Origin: Phellopilus nigrolimitatus
Lineage: Eukaryota > Basidiomycota > Agaricomycetes > Hymenochaetales > Hymenochaetaceae
NCBI GenBank assembly: GCA_021029095.1
Contig: JAJOHG010000041.1
Location: 186,001 to 250,000 of the forward strand
Direction of reading: 5' to 3'
DNA: 64,000 bases
Shown piece by piece: positions 1 to 10,269 of the stretch; the stretch's first letter is position 1; every line of letters starts with the position of its first letter. Both the position numbers and the translations under genes were made by a program. The notes under the pieces are model-generated. The model saw only the letters and a list, made by a program, of their open reading frames with translations. It ran no database searches and was not told the origin of the DNA.

Positions 1-2610
1 TTGGCAAAGCCCTAGAGTCGATGGTTAGCACTACGCGATACCGCCATAAAGGTGTACGCACGGGTCCTGTAACAACATGCTTCGAACCTGACGCCCAGGT
101 GCCCTGCAACGATGTTTTGTTGTGTATGCTATCGTAGACGACTTGCGCCAATACAGGGAACGACAGCGAGGAGAGCAGGAAGGCGACTAAGGATACGATG
201 TGCATGCTATGCATGACGGGCGTTCGTAATCTTCGTTAATGTGCAAAATGGTTGTGGTCGAAGGAAAAGAGGCTTGCTCGCTGCGTGGAGTCTGGACGGT
301 CAGGGTGACGACGACGACGGTGGGAGTGCGAAGGCAGTTTGCCCATCTTGACACACTTGACGCATTTGGCAGCGCCCGCCACAAGCGCAGTTTTCCCACG
401 CGGCGCCGTCCCCACCGCCCGCCGCAGACCATTTGGACAGCATTTCTCAAACGCTTACTTATCTGCCAAAAACGTTATATGTCAGTAATACACACTCGAA
501 AGCGCTCTGATACTTGAACACGACGCGGAACTTGCTCTAACATTTCGTCTTCTTCCTCTCTCCATGACGAGTCCACAGAGCTTCACATCGAGCTTTGGCT
601 CTAGTTCAATTGTGCTCAGACCAGTTTCTAGACAGGATAAGATTCGGGGCATCCGGTAAATTACTCGAGATCAAATGACAGCTGACGAATTTATTATTAT
701 TATTTGTTCAGTCAGCTCAACTCTTTTCAGCGAGCGTAAAATATGATGCGTATTCCTTTTGAATCCGACTGTCAGCGCTTCCAAAAGAACAGGAGCATAT
801 CACACTTTTACACGGAGTCAGACAATTTAATCCATTGAATTGCTGTTGAATGGTGTGTGCGTGTCCTAATAGTCATCTGCCCTTACAAGTGCTCACGAAT
901 CATCGCGAGCACATCGCTGACGCATCTCGTGCTCAAGTTTCTTGTAGGTGCTGGTGTACAACCGCGGACAAACTGACGGAGAAATGCATCTGACCTCTGA
1001 ACAGACCTTGTCTTCTGTACTTAGCCCTCGGAACGCTTTGAACACAGTTTCCTGAGAAATCTATCGGTTTTGCAACGCAGCCTGGACCGGACTGAATCAA
1101 TCTATTCATCATCTTTTTATACAAACGTAATACTATCTGGGATGGGCCGACTATACGGCAGTTCAGCCTAGACTCGATAACCAGCCAACACCACCTGACT
1201 GCGTCTAAAAGGCATGTTCTCCCTAAAAATGACTCTGAAACTAAAACAGGCCAATCTCTAGACTGCATAGGCTACGCTTGGCATCACTCTTTCTGAATCG
1301 ACTTCTCCCCGAAGAAGCGGCTCACATCCAGTGCCTTCCGCCGTGCTTTCCTCGGAATTCTGTCATATCCATTTACAGTGCTCTAATTTCACAATCTTCG
1401 AAAGGCTTTACATATTTGATAATACCCCTCGTCACCCCTGGTGATCATCATCGAAACGAGCTTCTATGCGGGAGGGGACTGACGAGATTAGGACGATGAC
1501 CCTCCTTGAGCCTTGAGAACTATTGGTTTCCGAGTAACGAAGCAGGCGGTAATCCCTCTGGATCCTGTAATGAATGATAACGCTTTTTCGAAAGATTGTC
1601 ACATCCCGTTGAGCGATCAGAGTTCAATGCCTACTTGCGCTCCATATTTTCCTTGTCTCTTCGGAAAGTTCCTCTCGAAATTGCACCGACGCGTCAAGAA
1701 CCGACGAACCGTCGCAGTGCATTCAGCGTACTCTCACTCAACAATCGAAGCCAATAATTCCAGGGATATCCCGCATAAACTACATGTTGTTTAAATTCGC
1801 ATATTAAATGGCATTATTGAATTAAGGATTTCTCGTTTACTATGACAGGTAGGCAACTTTATTGGTATTAGATCTTCCCCGCCTCCTTTTTGGCTACGAA
1901 ACAAGTCGTCATGTAAAAATTTCGGGGCCAGCAAGAGACAGAGGACGTGTTTTCATGTTCAAGGTGTGCCACTACGACGAGCCCTGGCGATGATGAACAC
2001 TGGTGAACAGCTTCTCCCCCAGACTTCTTCCGAAGAAAGAGGTAGATCATTACTCGTTCTTATGCTCTTTCTAAACGTCTCGATCATCGAACATTCATTT
2101 TCTCTAACTTCGGGTAAATATGTGGCTTCTTCGAACGAGCTACATTGGCGGAGACCGTTTACTTTTCGACAGCAGAACGAGCTGCAACTTCCGGAGCCGA
2201 GCATTGACTATTCGAGGGAGCTGATGTCCTTTTAATCAATTTATGGAATTCACATTCAGTCTGCTATCAGACGTCTTGAACTCCCTCATCGAGGGATATT
2301 GTGATTCTCTGATAATGTAAAATTTGTTAGGCTGTATGATGACCTCCAGTGAAACTGAGTATCTGTCGATGAGTCGGCGCGGCCCAAAGACCATCAGCGT
2401 GATTGATCAATTCGAGATTCGTAAAGAGACAGTCTGGTATGCGGTCAAAGAAAGAAAAGAAAAAAAAAAAAAAAGAGGAAAAGAATTCCTCTACTTGTAT
2501 GTAACTGTACTTGTATGTATTTGAGAATTGAAAAACTTTCTCAATGTAGCCATGCTCGTCGTTTCAATATGCATATAATCATTCAATCCCTTTCCACCAG
2601 CTTTGACGAG
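1..2610. other. No recognisable gene
   Basis: This stretch holds only short open frames on both strands, none of which resembles a family I know. Around 2450-2475 there is a purine-rich, A-rich run. A heavily interrupted or lineage-specific gene cannot be excluded, especially near 1900-2240 where opposite-strand frames overlap. Confidence 0.5.
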
Positions 2611-4287
2611 CTACCCGTCTGATTCAGAGTCGTTAGAAGGACCATCTCCCGATTCCTGTTCACTGTCGAGAGGCGTGAAGACTGGACCTAACTTCTTCGA
2701 GTTTGCCTCCGCGAGATTCGCCCAGGTCTTGGACGTAGATGGAGCGGCGTGCTGTACAGGAGTAAGGGTGGCTTGAGTGACAGATGCAGGCGAAGGCAAA
2801 GGCTGCGCAACGGCAGGCGCAGATGTCGAGGTCGGCTCGCGAGCGGAAAATTCTGATGTAGTTGCCTGTGTAAGCTGCAAGGGATTGTCCAGATAACCCC
2901 CCACGACCTTAGCGTTTACTTCTTTTGACGTTTCCGCCGGTAAATCGAAGCGACTCAGCCAAGAGTCTGGCAAGCAACTCGCCATCGACTCCCTCTCGAA
3001 GACCTCTAGTTTTCTGGTCGCAATGCGATAAACGAGCGATAGCCGCCCCTTTTCTCCCCGCGCAATCACCATCTCCCTGATTTTCTCCAAGAGGGCACGG
3101 AGTTTGTCGTATGCCTTTTGCTGCGTGCGCTGCTGCCCGCTGAGCACGTCATCCTTCAGCGCATGCGCCTCTACGCGGCGGAACTGGCCGCTCTCGTGTA
3201 CGCCGAGATAGTGGTGCGGTGTCTGTGAGATGAATAGCTGAGGGAAGTATTCTTGCCAGTCGATGCCGTTCTGCAGATGCTTCCCATTTCGCGTTGTCAT
3301 TTCGATCAACGACGATTGTGCAACGAGAATTCCTGCAGGGATAACGTTAACTTTGTTGTCAGGACCAATCGATAAGTTTTCCAACGCGGAAGCCAGATCA
3401 TCTGGGTCAACGCTCTTGATGGGACGTTTGTAAAGGCCGCTGTCTTGCCGTGTCTGCGTCTCCGAGTCGAAGTGCAGACACGCATCTACCTCGAAGCGCA
3501 GCATCAATGTTAGCCCGCCGTAATCCTACGATCCATTCGATGAGACACTTATGTCTGATAAAGATGGTAAAAACACACATAAGTGATAACCCTGTGATGC
3601 CCCGTGCTTTTCTCGCAGCCAGCAAGTAGCTTCGTAGTGTATTTTTCGAAATTCCGCCCATATCCCAGGCGTCCCGAATCGAATTCAAGAGGTTGCAAGT
3701 CGCACCTGGTGAACAGTACAGTCGATGCGCCGGCAAGCTGGAGGTCAATGCGGAAATCGCGCTCAATGCCGTCCCCGACCCAGCGCAACAGTTTTCTCAG
3801 GTTGTTGCGGTCTGTGACGATATCGATGGACGAAAAGTCAAAGGTCGGATTTAAGTAGTCGACAGCTACGACGAGCGGGAGGAGTGGGTGCTTTGGAACC
3901 CTGTGCCGATTTTGGTCGACAAAGCTCGTGCCATCATCGCGCGGCACTTTAAAGGGCGTCGGTTTGTTTTGCCAGATCGGAGGGCAGCCTAGCAAATATT
4001 GATTTCAGTATAACGACAGCAAGAGTTCGACAGGGAAAAGACATACCTGGGACGAGAATAGTGGGTGACTTTTCATCAGTCCAATTGTACGAAGCCAATG
4101 GCTTTAATCCCTTCGGCTCGATGCCTTTATGGTCTGGAAGCGCCTCTGGTACCTTGAGCTCTTTGATTGGTGAAGGCCTGAGACCGTCCATGACCATCGG
4201 GTCACTGTTGGGACGGAGAGGGGTTGAAGAGGCAATATAGGATCGTCCACGAACAGGTCTGCCACGACCGCGACCATAAGAAAACAT
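2611..4287 (-). CDS. Conserved fungal protein of unknown function, RG-rich N-terminus
   Basis: Three exons on the minus strand (4287-4047, 3988-3579, 3525-2611) join in phase to a 521-residue protein. The introns are short with GT-AG ends. The N-terminus has an RG-rich patch (YGRGRGRPVRGRS) typical of RNA-associated disordered tails. The core carries a SYNW-x-D...PTILVPG-x-PP block and a DIVTDRNNLRKLLRWV block. I associate these with a widespread fungal family that databases sometimes label geranylgeranyl pyrophosphate synthetase. I see no DDxxD prenyltransferase motif, so that name looks unjustified. The C-terminal ~120 residues are Ser/Thr/Pro-rich and acidic at the end. The start ATG at 4287 is the first in frame and directly precedes the RG patch. 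Gene structure is well supported; function is unknown. Confidence 0.82.
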
Positions 4288-5224
4288 AGCGCGGAAGACA
4301 GTTGTGCAGAAGCTGTATGATTTCAGTCAATGAACAAGAAATACTCAAGAACGAGTGGCGAAGATGGGTACCGTTTTATACGCCCACCAGCTGCTCCAAG
4401 GCTAGTAAAGCAGATACGGGGTCTCTTCGACAGATCGCAGGCCCGCTTCGCTGTCCTTGTCTAAGTTTATACAGTCCTGCTGGATATCTTCCTGATAAAC
4501 GTGGTTGATTCTACTTCTAGACTCTGCGCTCGATAGCTCAGGTGGACGTAAGACCTGCGACCATTAGGGTTTCCCCGCGAATGAGTGTATTAGGATCCCA
4601 AATGGTGGTCTTCTATGATATTAGGAGAACCTGATGCGCATTCCAACTGCGTGCAAGTCAGGCAGCGGACATGGGCAGCAGACTCCTATCATCACGACAC
4701 ATGCTAGTCTTCTGCTGCGGCGAAGGCATCGAACAGCAAGAAAAAAGACAGGATTGTTACTGCATGCAAATCTCGTTAGTCTCGCTTTGAATTGAGCACA
4801 AAGCCTCGAGCCCGAAGCATACATGCCCTTACTTTCGCCTGTAGGTTCACTAGTGGACTTAGAGGTTTCCATATGAGTTGAGTTTGCATCCGTATTAAAT
4901 ATCTGATAAATTTCGACTTACGAAAGAGCCGCTTATAGATCGTCCGGGTTCACATAAGCTCTTGTGAAGCAGAGAATGCGATAATATCACTTTGCATTTG
5001 AGACCTGAGTCATGATTGATTGGGTCTTTCGCAAACTTGGAATAAGGCATTGTTGCAGTGACAGTTTTGACGGCCAAACTCCTGTTTGGGACTGCATTAC
5101 AACGTCTTGCATGAAAGCAAGTAGAGGTGTACATGTATATAATTTCTTCCTTTTCTTATCTGCGAAGTTTCCGTTAGTTCAAAGTGAAAGAGTTAACGAG
5201 AAATGAACGTACGATGCACGAACT
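4288..5224. other. Intergenic; possible small unidentified minus-strand gene
   Basis: About 940 bases without a recognisable gene. On the minus strand between 5134 and 4621 several short frames with plausible donor and acceptor sites follow one another, so a small multi-exon gene is possible. No homology is visible and I do not call one. Confidence 0.35.
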
Positions 5225-6467
5225 TTACACTCTACAATTATCCAATTTCAATATCAGCACATCCTTCGCACCCGTGCTCATGAGATTGTCCATAACTGTA
5301 GCGACATTTTTCCGCTCCACCATCGCGCTCACTGCGACCCAATCGCCATCATCGAGCGGACTGACCGTCGGCGCCCGCCGGCCCGGCGTGATTGCGACGC
5401 ACTCGGCTAGCTTCGCACGCGGGATGTTATACTGGCACAGCACGAACTTGTACGAGGCGAGCACGCCAGCGATCCGCTGCGTGATGAGGTCGATCAGGGG
5501 AGCAAGCGACGCGTGCTTCGGCTTGGAAGACTTGATGAGCACGGCTTCAGTTTGGAGAACGGTCGCGATAGCATGAAGGCCAGCAGCGCGCATCGTGTCA
5601 CCAGACTCTGAATCGTGTATAAACAACGGGGATTAGGTGGAATTATACAGATGAGCTCACCGACTAGGTCAACTGTGAAATCGCATAGTACTTCAGTTGT
5701 TACTCAGAAAACTCAAGGCAGCCCTCTCACCAATTCCATCTGCCAGGCCGAGAGCACATGCTGCCTCTACACTTCCTCCGACGTATTCGATCTGCGTTCT
5801 GCTACCCTCCTTCAAATCGAGCTCCTTGTCGATCTTGCTAAAGTATTCGCCCGCAAGGACCTCGAAACTCGTCACAACGCGTTTTCCCGCTAAATCTTTA
5901 ACATCCTTGATGTTCCCCGCTTCGGGTACCTGCACCTGAAGCGCACATTTCCCGAATCCGAGTTTCAGCACCTCTGTAACATGCTCTTCCATATTTGCCT
6001 CCAGAATGACATCGTGTCCAGTGATTCCCAAGTCGACATTTCCCTTTCCGACAAACGAAGGGATATCAGAAGCGGGTAGGAAGACACTGGGAAACATATC
6101 AGGAACGATGAGAAATAAATGACAACATGTGAGTTCATACAGAGCGATTTCGTGGTTCAGGACAAGACAGACATCGAGCCGGTTATACCGTCTGAACTGG
6201 ATATCGGCACCTGAACTTCACGTTATTGAATCTCGAGTTCCGCATAGAAAATATATAGGCCAACCTGCTAGTAGCTCTAAGCACTTTTCGTGCAATCGGC
6301 CTGGGCGAAGCTTCAGTAACCAGTTGGCTTGAGTACCGCAGACATGCATGCACCTTTCTTAGGAAGGGCGAACAGCAACCGCCCATCGAGAGATTCCAAA
6401 TTTACTGTTCATTTTTCTAATCAGCTCCGAGATCTCCAAGAGAACACATAGAAAAAAACATACGCAT
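5225..6467 (-). CDS. HIS1: ATP phosphoribosyltransferase (histidine step 1)
   Basis: HisG-family enzyme that condenses ATP and PRPP to phosphoribosyl-ATP, the committed step of histidine synthesis, in the cytosol. Seven exons (6467-6464, 6404-6354, 6300-6265, 6210-6141, 6086-5731, 5672-5661, 5607-5225) give 303 residues, close to the yeast length. Visible signatures are DGRLLFALPKKG at the N-terminus, GADIQFRR and RLDVCLV, the PRPP/catalytic stretch GNVDLGITGHDVILE, and ESGDTMRAAGL. The C-terminal HisG_C regulatory (ACT-like) domain ends in GAKDVLILKLDN. Two exons are tiny: the first has only 4 nt (ATGC) and the sixth has 12 nt. Both are required to keep the frame and the conserved residues. 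A TGACTCA element and a CACGTG lie upstream, and a 14-codon upstream frame precedes the start. Confidence 0.93.
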
Positions 6468-6487
6468 AGTAAGAGCCAGATGGGAGC

Positions 6488-6532
6488 TCAGTGCAAATTT
6501 GTCTCGCGTTCAAAAACTTTCGGACGAGTCAT
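6488..6532 (-). CDS. Candidate upstream ORF in the HIS1 leader
   Basis: A 14-codon ATG-to-TGA frame begins 65 bases before the HIS1 start codon and ends 20 bases before it. If transcription starts upstream of 6532 it would be translated first and could lower or regulate HIS1 translation. There is no direct evidence for the transcript start. Confidence 0.3.
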   Translation of the reverse strand: MTRPKVFERETNLH

Positions 6533-6544
6533 TGTGACACTTGT

Positions 6545-6550
6545 CACGTG
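6545..6550. promoter_or_regulatory. CACGTG E-box upstream of HIS1
   Basis: Palindromic hexamer about 78 bases upstream of the HIS1 start codon and about 23 bases from a Gcn4-type site. In fungi this hexamer binds Cbf1/bHLH factors. Inferred from sequence only. Confidence 0.4.
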
Positions 6551-6572
6551 TCGATCCCTTCTCGTCGATCAT

Positions 6573-6579
6573 TGACTCA
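6573..6579. promoter_or_regulatory. TGACTCA Gcn4/Cpc1-type element upstream of HIS1
   Basis: Perfect core site (in the context TTGACTCAA) for the bZIP activator of general amino-acid control, about 106 bases upstream of the HIS1 start codon. HIS1 is a classical target of this control in fungi, so position and partner gene agree. Occupancy is inferred. Confidence 0.6.
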
Positions 6580-7271
6580 ACGATTGTGACCTTTGTTTTT
6601 TTAGAAATGCTCAATTGTCGAAGAGAAAAAATGCAGAAGAGCAGATCCTTAGACAGCGAAGGAAAAGCACGGAAAAAGTCTACTTCCGAATGCTAGAAAG
6701 CCTAACGAATGGACTGTGTATATATCACAGCACAACTCTGCCGTAATACTAATAATAACCTAAGCTAACCCGGATGACTTTTGTATCCTCAATGTAGCGA
6801 AAATAAAGTATCATGAACTTAGAAATCTTTATTCAGGTGCACCAAAATCACTAGTACAACTCGAACCTGTACGTCATCATGTTTTGTGGCGTCAGCACGA
6901 AGCTTGTGAACCGCTGTCGGGCATTTGTATTATCTCTAGGAACTAAATAAAGTGCAACTTGCTCACCTACTTGGTGGGAACGGCGTTACGCGGTAGGATT
7001 TTTTTTTCTTTTTTGTAAAGGAAAGCAGGACAGGCATGACAGTATTTTGCTCACAACGGATAAAGGGTCGAGAACCTATGTTTTGAGTATTGGTACAACT
7101 GCTGTAGAGTTCAGTTGGATACATTAATCATGACACAGATATTTGCTGTTACCCGAAGAGTAGTGTGAGCGCCACAGCAATACTGAACAGATGGTAGAGG
7201 GAAACGTTTTACCTATACTTTTCAACTGCGAGCCCCTTAACCATGCAAGTCAGGTATTAATGTCTCAATGA
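6580..7271. other. Intergenic between HIS1 promoter and DPH2 end
   Basis: About 690 bases between the HIS1 upstream elements and the DPH2 stop. I see AT-rich tracts (including a poly-T run near 7000) but no gene. Confidence 0.5.
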
Positions 7272-9383
7272 CTAGCCGTCCCCATGATCGTCCGAATATC
7301 CTCGCGCAATCCCGCTTCGCCCCTGCTCGAGGACACCGGGCTCATCCTGCCCAAAGTGCGGATCTAGACCTTGATACGTCCGAGAGTGGAGGAATTGCGC
7401 TAAAGGGAAAGAGAACATCAGAATTGAATGTCTACATCACAAATAAACTATGGTGGTGAATGAATGTCTCACCTGCTGCTCTGTCGCTTGTCCTCGCGAG
7501 TGCGCTTTCTTGCGTTCGGTGTATCAGATCTTGCGTTGCAGCTGTGGATTCATGTTTGACTTTCTTTGTCGAAGATTCTGAATGGACCATGTCAGCACGA
7601 GTGTTTTAATAAAGAATTTGGAAGCGAGTGATACCATCTCCGTAGCGTTTGGCGTGTCGATACGTTCCAGTTACGAGGGAAAACATCGGCCGATCTGTGT
7701 CGAGATCTCCGTCTTTTGAGTCAATATTCTCCTTTTCATTGTTTTCTTCTCCCGAATCTGTATTTGAAGAATAAGGACTAACTGAGGGGGGAAATGTGAG
7801 ACTTACCCTCAAGCGATGCCTTTGCAAGCAGCTCCTGGAAATCGAATACGTATTTCCCTGTCCAACTCGGTTCTGGCTGAAGAGCAAGTTCGAGCTCGTA
7901 CGGCGTTATTATGGGGCGGAGATAGTCCTAGACAGTTCATGATGTAAGAAGCTGCGAGGGACGTTTCTCCGTCTCTGAAGCCTTACTTTGGAATCCACCA
8001 TGCCCTCGCTGCATGCTACCCATATCCAGCATTCTATCTCCATGAAATTTGCAAGCTTGGACGGGTTGATTTTTCCTACAGATACCGTGTACGACTTTTT
8101 GTGCGCTCTCTTCAGCTGCGAGCGGAGATGTGTTATCAAAGGAAGATACGATGCTTCAAATTAGATTCAGCAAAGATTATCGCAGACAAGTAAAGACTGC
8201 ATACCCACACCGAGAGTTCCGATAAGAATCCCGTATACATCGGCGTCCCTCGCCTTTTGCAGAAGTGCATACCGACGCATTAAAAGTCTATTTGTTAGAT
8301 GTGTTTGTGGCTGCACTACTCTAGTGACAGGCGAGTATGAAATAACCTGTATACAGATGCAATTCGTGTAAGGAACCGCTTCGAATGACCGTAAAGCCAA
8401 ATAAAACGTGCATACATCGTTTCCGGATGAGGTCATAAGCAGCTTTGTAAGAGTCGAAGACTCCTCTCCGATCCATATAATGTGTTTGCGTCCAGAAATC
8501 AGATCTTCAGTACTTCCATCTGTACGACATACACCGAGCCTTTGATTCGTCGCTGACTCGGGAAAAGTCTGATTTGGAAGAGGGTCGTACGCTACATGGA
8601 AGCGATCACCCAATGCTGAGCGCAAGTGCCCGAGCAGATCGTCTTTTTTATACGATGGCAAAAATTAGCTAGCCTATCGCTTGACCAAATTTGGGAGCGC
8701 TGACCTGCGAGATATCCATAAGCAACATCGTGTTTCAGTTCAAGGACTTTGACAGTCTGGAGTCCGTCGGCCTGGGCCGAGACATAAGCAGATATCTTAT
8801 CCACACATAATCCTATATCGAGATCTTTCTGCCCGAAGACATAAAAAACGGGGAGACGAGATGTCCTGCGAACATTGTTTGATCAGTTTGGTAATTCGTA
8901 CAGAAGCAAAATCGAACGCCTACCGACTCAAACAAGCATGACCGTAGTGGACAAGGAAGTCTGCTTCGACGTGCGAAGCAGCGACTTCGTCTACGCAGCA
9001 ACTTTCAAAGCCATAAGATATCCGATACCACGTTACTCTTCTGGAGCGCTTACCTCCCATAAGAAGTGTCGGCCAGAACATAAGCTTCTCTTGTTGGGCC
9101 TAGTTTACTTTGGAGAGCTCGATAGACCGGAACAGAGTCATGCAATAGTTCATCTGGGAACTGCAGAGCAATCTTTGAGGTGTCAGAGCATCAACTGTTT
9201 GAGTTTTAAAACAACAGTACAGACTCGCTTGTAGTCGCCTTCTTCAATAAGTCGAGCTGTTCTCTCTAACTCATAGTATGTTTCAAACCGACGGGATCCA
9301 GGTATTGGCGTTTCTTCTAAGAGAACATCGACAGGTTTATAAATCACATCTTCTCCGGATGCAGAGAAGGGCTGGGTCGCCAT
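7272..9383 (-). CDS. DPH2: Diphthamide biosynthesis subunit Dph2
   Basis: Partner subunit of the Dph1-Dph2 radical-SAM-like iron-sulphur enzyme that adds the 3-amino-3-carboxypropyl group to the conserved histidine of elongation factor 2 in the cytosol. Eleven exons (9383-9225, 9172-9054, 9001-8924, 8865-8705, 8642-8416, 8346-8205, 8153-7987, 7927-7807, 7781-7635, 7577-7473, 7399-7272) join in phase to 517 residues, near the yeast Dph2 length. Visible family blocks, in order: [117 protein letters not shown] and [16 protein letters not shown]. The cysteines in SCCVDE, HACL and VACSEG are the expected cluster-region residues. The blocks fit Dph2 better than Dph1. It is divergent from the sedolisin gene across an 886-bp gap. 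Confidence 0.93.
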
Positions 9384-10269
9384 TGGCGTTTCAAGAACTT
9401 CCAGCGAGCCGAGAGACCTAAGGAGACAATTTGAAATGATTCAGACACTCAAAAAATAAAATAAGGTACAGAGATCGCATATTGTTTAGGGCCGGTTCTT
9501 CTTACTTAGGGCCGGTCGCTCATCGGCTCGCCAGCTTCTTCTGAATCTTCCGTTGACTTCCTCTGAATTCTTATACATTTATTTGCTACTGTACATCGAT
9601 GCTACGTCAACTAGATAAGTACTGAGGACAGATGGTAAAATTATCTCACTCTATAACCGATGCCTTAGCTTATCTTTGCTCAGTAATGTGCTACTTTCCA
9701 TTCGTTGCTATTTTTTCATGGCAAAACTCTACTACTTCCAACGACTCGGAACCCCGTTCAATTGCATAGGCACAGCTACCTACCAGGAAACTCAGTTATC
9801 AGGGGTTAACAGATACTCTTACTCATGGCTTTGTCTGGAGAACTCTGCGTACCTTGTGGTTGATATATCTAATCCTCCACGTTTTCGTACATCCATTCAT
9901 CTGAACCTCGATCAAGACGCACGGGTTCAAAATGTGTCCACACTCTCGGCGAAATGTTTCGGAACTCCCCATTTTTCATCGTCAGTGAACCCGGATACAC
10001 TGTGGTTTTCACTGTAAGATCAAAATTAGATCTATTCTCCCATAGCACCTCTGTCTTCTACAAAAAAGCGCTATTCTCAACCGCGATAAGCAGCCTCACA
10101 GAACAATGTCCTCATGGAAGGCAGACTGGCGTCGTATCGATTTCGATATTTGCGGTCAGGATAGGGCCGAGTGGATATCAGTCAGGGCTTTAAAACCTCT
10201 GATTCTCCTCCAGATGAAATGTGACTCGCCCGAGGAGTCATTTGGAAGTCAGATACTCGCTCCTCTGCT
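9384..10269. promoter_or_regulatory. Divergent intergenic/promoter region
   Basis: 886 bases between the divergent DPH2 and sedolisin starts. Short plus-strand frames at 9676-10193 show no family resemblance. The region presumably holds both promoters; I recognise no specific site. Confidence 0.4.

Noticed and set aside
2611..4287. Geranylgeranyl pyrophosphate synthase
   Set aside because: The family is sometimes given this label, but no DDxxD motifs or prenyltransferase helices are visible.
4530..4610. tRNA-like stretch (GATAGCTCAGGTGG)
   Set aside because: No B-box (GGTTCGANNCC) at the right distance and no acceptor stem.
7272..9383. Dph1 instead of Dph2
   Set aside because: [20 protein letters not shown] and the [10 protein letters not shown] block fit Dph2.
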